64,000 nucleotides of DNA from Steinernema hermaphroditum (Eukaryota > Nematoda > Chromadorea > Rhabditida > Steinernematidae), in assembly GCA_030435675.1 (NCBI GenBank), contig CM059623.1, positions 11,936,092 to 12,000,091 of the forward strand, read 5' to 3'. Below, piece by piece: positions 58,539-64,000 of this stretch. How positions within the stretch are numbered: position 1 is the stretch's first letter; every line of letters begins with the position of its first letter. A program made the translations under genes and the position numbers. The notes below the pieces were generated by a model. That model saw only the letters and a program-made list of their open reading frames with translations. It had not been told where the DNA came from and did not search any database.

Positions 58539-60370
58539 TCAATGATCATTTGTATAGAAACTTCCAGTGTCCTCGAATGGAGCTTCGTTATTGTCATAGT
58601 CTTCTTCATCGTTCTCCTCATCATCGAAACGTTCTCCTGTTTCCTCAGAATCACCCAGTCGTCCCGACGTTTTCTGCGGCTTTCGCGATTTCCTGTGCTT
58701 CTTCGCAGTGTCACGTGCTTCGGACCACATGTCCTCCAGCGTGACGAATGACATCCGATCACAAACCCTCTGCATGTCGCTACTATCCTTCGTCTTGCCC
58801 TTTGAGCGCTTTTTGTTCTTGCTAATTTTGCTTTTTATCTTCTCCTTCTTGTTGATATTTGGTGCGTCGTCATTCACAAATGGCGATTCTTCTATGGTTG
58901 CCTTTGCAGTGCGCTTCTGCTTTCGGTTTACTTTCTGATCCGGTTCAACGAGTATGGTTCCCTGAACGCGATCGCTTGCATATCGCTTACTTACATAGAC
59001 TCAACCAACCTCATATTGTTCCTTCTTCTCATCCGGTTGCTCAACAGCTGTCTTGCTGTCAACGCCTTTCTCCTTGTTGCCCACCGGGCCAAGGCTCTTG
59101 CTCAGCTGCCACTTGTACGGTCCCTTCATCTTACAGCCCACTTCCTTCTTCAATTCGAGCAACATTTCTTTGAAGGATCGATAATCAGGCTTCTCCGCTT
59201 CTTTCACCTCTACCAGCTTCTTTTTTATCTTTTTAATCATCGCCGGTAGCGACTTCGACGCTAAACATAAAGTCACATTAATCGAAACAACCGACAAAGA
59301 ATCGCATACTCTTGTCCCTCAGAAAGTCTTCTTTCAACTGTAGCATTTGCATATCAGGCATTCCAATTGTCCAGGGGAGATTCTTCGGCGAGAAGAAGTC
59401 GAGTGCCATGTAGAGCCACGATTCCACGTCGTCTTTGTAGAACTGATCTCTTCGTTTGTGCCAGTTGCACGATTGGAACCGACTATCCCCGTATTTGTGC
59501 AGTGGAGCCGACTTGCTCGTTTTGTACACGCACTTCGCGAGGCTCAGTCCAACCATGTAGAGACGGCACCCTTCCGGTCCGATGACGAATTTGGTTGGCC
59601 CGATGGCTCTGTGGATGTAGCCGAGCGTGTGCAGGTCGTTTATAGCCTGGAAGGTTTCCAGCGAAAGTCGCACTGCCGTTTCAACGCAGAAAACGCCCTT
59701 CAGTGTGAGTTTCCTTATGTCAGCGACGCTGCCTTGTCCCAGAGGCATGACAATGTAGTTGAAAAAGCCATTCACAGCTCCTGAAAATGACTTTTCAGAA
59801 ATTTCATAGCATTCGAGGAAACCTTTGTTGGTAACCGGGAAGAAATGTGATCCAAGCGTCGTTGGGTACTCCTTCGCGTCACACATGATGAAGAGATCTC
59901 GCTAAAGTTCAAATGAGAAGGAATAGTCGACTAGCTGACATACCCGGAGTTGCTTGAGTTCGTTAACAGCGTCGAAGGGCTCAATTTTGAGGCAGAAATC
60001 CTTGTTACACTTCGTGTTGTGTGCAATGTAGACGCGGTCCGTGATCTGCTTCTTCACCACAAGCTGATATCGACTGAAACATGCGTGGATTAGAGAGAAA
60101 CCAAAGCGGAAACGAACTTGTCCGGATCGCCATCCTTGCATTTGATAGCAAATCCATTCCGAATCGACGGCATCCGGCCGGTGCTCAGCGCTTCTGGCCC
60201 CACGTTACCGGCTTCTTCTTCTTTCGGTTTTCTTTTCTGGCTTTTCTTCTACAAAAGATTATTAAGATTGCAAAAATTAAGAAACTTACGTTTGCTCCGA
60301 TCTTCGTATTTGGCGGTTCGTCTTCATCGATATGCTTTCCAGCATGTTTGCCCATTTTCGATTTGCCCAT
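58539..60370 (-). CDS. Casein kinase 1-like pseudokinase with charged tail
   Basis: Six exons: 60370-60290, 60248-60118, 60073-59944, 59901-59310, 59260-59010, 58961-58539; phases close to 535 residues. The kinase domain (about 70-330) follows CK1/TTBK layout (RYQLVVKKQITDRVYIAHNT, FCLKIEPFD with the beta-3 Lys, INDLHTLGYIHRAIGPTKFV, KDDVESWLYMALDFFSPKNL PW). Key residues are lost: the Gly loop is absent, HRD is HRA, and DFG is replaced by VGL (RLYMVGLSLAKC). Catalysis is therefore unlikely. A basic N-terminal extension and a long C-terminal tail, first Lys-rich (KIKSKISKNKKRSKGKTK) then acidic (FDDEENDEEDYDNNE), surround it. CK1 relatives are expanded in nematodes. Confidence 0.82.
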
Positions 60371-61269
60371 AGAGTAGGATACGACCGCCCGCGCGCAAAT
60401 TGAATGGAACAGAATGAGGAGCTAGGGAGATGGGCGGCTGGAGTTGTCTCATTTTGGCGTCTCGTCTGAAAAAGTGCACAGAACGGCGTATTGATGTTGC
60501 ACAACGAAGGACCTAAGATAGGCTGGAAACGAACACGGATATTGAATCGCAAAAAAATTACGTGCTATAGACCTGCATGTAACCCTGAGGGTGCAAAAAA
60601 GATTGAGAAAAGCACCTAACCCCACGCAGGGATATCGCATGAAAACCACAGTCCCTTTTTCGGAACTTCGCCGCATCGGTGATCAGTGATCACCATAGTC
60701 CACCCACCAGGGCTGTACAAGTCTCTAGTCTCGAGAAATGCTCGAGAGTACTCGACACTTTTGGGTCTTAACTAGAAAGTCTGAAGTCGTTTGAATATTG
60801 TAGGGTTCCTCCAGGCGCGTTTTAAGTTTTGTGCCCACTCTTTTGGCAAGATGCTTTCCGTTTTGATGTCAATTCAGACAAAGCGAGCGATGCGTGCAAG
60901 AACGAGCCTCGAGTCTCGAGGTTAGAAAGTCGCACAGCCCACAGCCAACGAGCCCGATGGTCTGCAACGGCTATTCGCGATTTTGTCTAGACTGTAGACG
61001 ATCTTCTAGAAGGTTCCACTGATGTTCGAAGTAACATGTGTAGACAGCTCTTGTAGACAATAGACAGGCTTCTGCAGAAATGGAGAGAAAATGGTCGTCG
61101 ACGACTGATTGCGACGATATTCCTATGCAAACTGGCTGAGAATCCAGAGTGCTGACTTGTAGTTTAGAACTATGGACTGGTAGACTTATCGAAACTGGTC
61201 ATATTTTGCATAAATTGTTAAGTGTAACTGAACACATCTTATTGAAATACAGAATAAGGCCGACACATT
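60371..61269. other. Spacer
   Basis: No gene recognised. It should contain the promoter of the pseudokinase and the 3' flank of the Ly6 gene. Confidence 0.45.
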
Positions 61270-61907
61270 TCAAAGGATCAGCGTAGCCACCACAGCAGAT
61301 GTAATCAGAGTTGGAACGACGGTGAGGAGAGGCGCTTCGTTCGGTGAGGTGGCAGGAGGCGTTGCAGGAGACGTACTCGAATGTGATTTAGTGCTTGCCG
61401 GAGTACCTGTGGTGGTAGTCGAGGACGGGGTCGTTGAGGGCTTGTTACAGAGATCTTTAGTGCAGCAACAGACCTCAGCGTCCCCAAGATTGTCGAATTG
61501 GGTGGACGAACAGTTGGCGTACTTACCGGGCAAATCGGTTATCTACGGATAGGAAAGGTTAGCAATATGAGTAGAAAAATTGCGTCTTACGTCGCACAGA
61601 GGAATCTTGAAATCGGCCATGAATGGAAGACCTTTCTTGATGTCGCTATGACAGCCTGAGAAATAGAGGGGACCCACTAAAAACCAAAGGATACAGGAAT
61701 ACGTCTCATGATCTTACGTCTCATGGAGTAGCACCTTGAATCGTTTCCGTCGCAAGTCTTGTTATGGAGAAGCAGTCTCCCGAGGTTCACGTTGAGCATG
61801 CTCATCTGGCCGTTGAACACCGGATCCGACTGGATTGTCGAGAAGCACGTGAGGGCTCCCGCGGTGGCGGAGAGGAGAAGGACGAGGAGGACTGATGCTT
61901 GATGCAT
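61270..61907 (-). CDS. Ly6/uPAR-type GPI-anchored protein
   Basis: Exons 61907-61718, 61655-61591 and 61542-61270 give 175 residues in frame. A signal peptide (MHQASVLLVLLLSATAGA) is followed by LTCFSTIQSD, a Cys-rich single domain with about ten cysteines, and the closing CCCTKDLCNKP, which is the signature end of the Ly6 three-finger fold. A Thr/Ser/Pro stalk (TTPSSTTTTGTPASTK) and a hydrophobic C terminus (VVPTLITSAVVATLIL) complete a GPI-anchored layout. Ly6 proteins act as cell-surface ligands or receptor modulators. Confidence 0.85.
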
Positions 61908-63431
61908 GTCGACGAAAGTGAAGTTTATCAGATCTGTGTTGCTTATATGGCAGCGTTGCAAGTAGGTGCCACCTAGAGTTGTGGTACATATTTGCGACCT
62001 ATAGGTATACAAGGCGAAGCAAGAATTTAGTGACTCAAGAAATGATGACAATGATTCGCCATGCTGAGTTAGCGAAATGCTTGTTTAGCAATGTTGTCGG
62101 GTGTCACGGAATTGAGTCGAATCATCGGAGAAAACAACTGATAAGGTTAAAACAGTGTCCTAATCACATTGTTCTACGTATTTTTAAGCATACAGAAGTG
62201 GTTTCGAAAACTGAAATGACCACCCTGCAATCCACAATTAGAAGGTTTTCGATTCAAATCACCTCCTTCAACTCCAAATTCGAAAAAATAGCATTCGTGG
62301 ACCAATGAGGACCAAAGAAATCTGGCCGTCCAACTCGCCGGTTCTGAATCAGATGGACTAAGCAACTTGATACATTCTGGAAAAGAATACCTGGCGAAGA
62401 CGCCAAGCCTTCATAGACTCCCCGAAGAGGATTCTAGAGCAAGTCTGGGAAGAAGTTAGTCTGAAATCCCTGCGTGCCTCGGCCTAATTTTGAGAAAGCG
62501 TTTTCAGTCCTGTATCCATGCCAAAGACTTCTAATGATATTCGGACTATTTGTATGTTATTCGGCGTGCTGAATAAAGTAGTGTTTGTTTCCCAGTCCCA
62601 ACCATTGATGCAGCTTCACTCTGGAATCCGCGAATTGTAATAATTCTGATTCGGAATACATCGTTACAGTTTGTTTCCAGATTTCGATGCGTTGTCTATT
62701 ATAAAAAGCCTGTTCTTCATTTCACAAAACTTTCTTGTCATCCTCCAGTGTTTATTACTAGTAACTAAAAGGGATTGTGGGACATTGTAGAGAGTTGGAA
62801 CAGCAGGGAGCGTAGGTTCAACGTCTTGCCTCAAAGACAGTCAGCATCGCCCGAACACTCGCGCTGTGTCGGTGGCGATCGGTCGGGTCGTCCACTCGCT
62901 CTCTCTGAGGTTTCCTGAATGATCGTTCTTAGCCAGCTGTTAGCGTAATGATTGTCCTCGGTTCCTGGAAAACCCGGAGCACTAGAGAGCCGTAGCCTTG
63001 AGTGCCTTGCGAGCACCACCACGAAAGGCCGAACAAACGCCCGAACTTCGAAGCCTGCACCTGTTTTGGTATTCGACATCGTTCGTCCTGCTTTCGTTTG
63101 TACTGCGCCCTGTCCGTATCCAGCCGCTTCACCGCCTCGACCGCATGCTGATCTTAATGTGAGCATTTCAGCGTTGGAAAAGGTCCATTTTTCGAAGAGG
63201 AGTTTCCCGTAGAAGAGTTATATACCCATGTAAGTTTTCCGTCTTCTAGTTGAACTAATAGTCTGTTGATAATTCAGTGTAACAAGCGAGCACCTTGCCT
63301 ATTTACTCAGCTACTTTTGTGCTCTTGAAACTCTGATTGGTAGAAATGTCCTAGGTTTCCGTATATAGGTTGTTTTCGGAAGTGGTATGCAAAGTTTTAA
63401 TCAACAGACACGTGAGCCACTACAGCGTGAG
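61908..63431. other. Spacer
   Basis: Overlapping frames at 62831-63212 on both strands are unusually long, and the minus frame 62929-63132 (RLDTDRAQYKRKQDERCRI) looks mildly protein-like, but I recognise no family and no splice model closes. Nothing else is supported. Confidence 0.4.
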
Positions 63432-64000
63432 TCACTGGCACTCAACAACCCCATCGGTGACTTCGTTGATGTAGTCGCAGTAGTGAGAGACCCGCGTGAA
63501 GACCGACGGAACCTGGTCCTGAAGATACGCCATGACCCACTTCTGAGGGGCACTAAACGAGGCAATGCCGATCTGCACTAGCTGTGTCTGGCGGAACACG
63601 TGGATGGGTCCGCCGCTGTCGCCCTAAAAAGGAGCGTTTTGGGATTTGTTTAGGCGGAGACACATACAGGTCCCACTCCCTTGTTCTTAGCACCGGCGCA
63701 GATCTGCTGTTCCTGTTTCAGGTTGCCCTTTCTCGTTTGGCTAAAGGTAGTGTGAAGGGCGATAGGGATCGGAGAGAGACCTACTTGCAGTATTCGAAGG
63801 GGAAGAGGGTGACTTCCGCGGAGAGAAGTTTAGAACTGTGCAAAGTCTGGCGTCCTTCGACTGAAAGAAAAGCTAAATGTTGGATAGGAAGGTGTCTCAC
63901 TTTTGTAGGTCCCGAAGCCGGACACGAGGGCCGTCTTGTCTTTCAAGAACTCAGAATCGTCCTTATAGATCTGGGCCACCTTGACGAAGAAGTTGAGCTC
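63432..64000 (-). CDS. S1 (trypsin-fold) serine protease, C-terminal half
   Basis: Exons 64000-63901 (continues off the right edge), 63860-63785, 63740-63668 and 63623-63432 read in one frame. The part seen covers VSGFGTYK (the GWG-like region), VTLFPFEYCNQTRKGN, QQICAGAKNKGVGP and GDSGGP with the catalytic Ser, then VPSVFTRVSHYCDYINEV and a stop. The residue at the S1-pocket position 189 (six before Ser) is Gly rather than Asp, so trypsin specificity is unlikely. Cys191 is replaced (GVGP) and its usual partner Cys220 is also missing (ASFSAPQKW). The His and Asp of the triad lie outside the window. Confidence 0.85.

Overview
The window is eukaryotic: almost every gene is split by short introns (mostly 40-60 bp, GT..AG, with TTTCAG-type acceptors), separated by long AT-leaning intergenic DNA. 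The likeliest source is a nematode. The SERF protein resembles nematode MOAG-4 more than vertebrate SERF, intron sizes fit, and there is an expanded lineage-specific set of small secreted proteins plus a divergent CK1-like pseudokinase. I cannot name the species. No spliced-leader gene was seen.

Layout. 1-0.25 kb: one end of a MULE-type transposon running into a possible last exon. 5.1-11.0 kb (-): a 16-exon gene for a mucin/C-type-lectin/EGF ectodomain joined to seven membrane segments, broken by an 11-bp duplication. 12.1-12.4 kb: tRNA-Cys and tRNA-Gln. 18.6-22.7 kb (+): AKAP1 (mitochondrial anchor, KH and Tudor domains) with nine 13-residue repeats. 24.8-26.4 kb (+) SMN and 26.5-26.9 kb (-) SERF, tail to tail. 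28.0-30.4 kb (-): a Cosmc-like glycosyltransferase relative without its DxD motif. 34-38 kb: three copies of a secreted, possibly PLAT-like protein, two in a large inverted repeat. 38.5 kb: a Merlin/ISXO2-like transposon relic. 39.9-43.9 kb: tandem copies of another small-protein unit surrounding a broken ubiquitin protease. 48.6-54.7 kb (+): a leucine-rich-repeat surface protein. 54.8 kb: a second tRNA-Cys in an inverted duplication of the first. 55.1-57.1 kb: one MULE foldback transposon inserted into another, each with a 9-bp target duplication. 57.4-58.4 kb (+): an unknown multi-pass protein. 58.5-60.4 kb (-): a CK1-family pseudokinase. 61.3-61.9 kb (-): a Ly6/uPAR-type GPI protein. 63.4 kb to the right edge (-): the 3' half of an S1 serine protease.

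The genes do not form one pathway. SMN works in snRNP assembly, AKAP1 at the mitochondrial surface, Cosmc-like in O-glycosylation, and the rest is cell surface or secreted. Exon models were built by hand from reading frame, splice dinucleotides and phase. In most genes every exon phase closes exactly, which is the main support. No homology search was run, so family names rest on recognised motifs.
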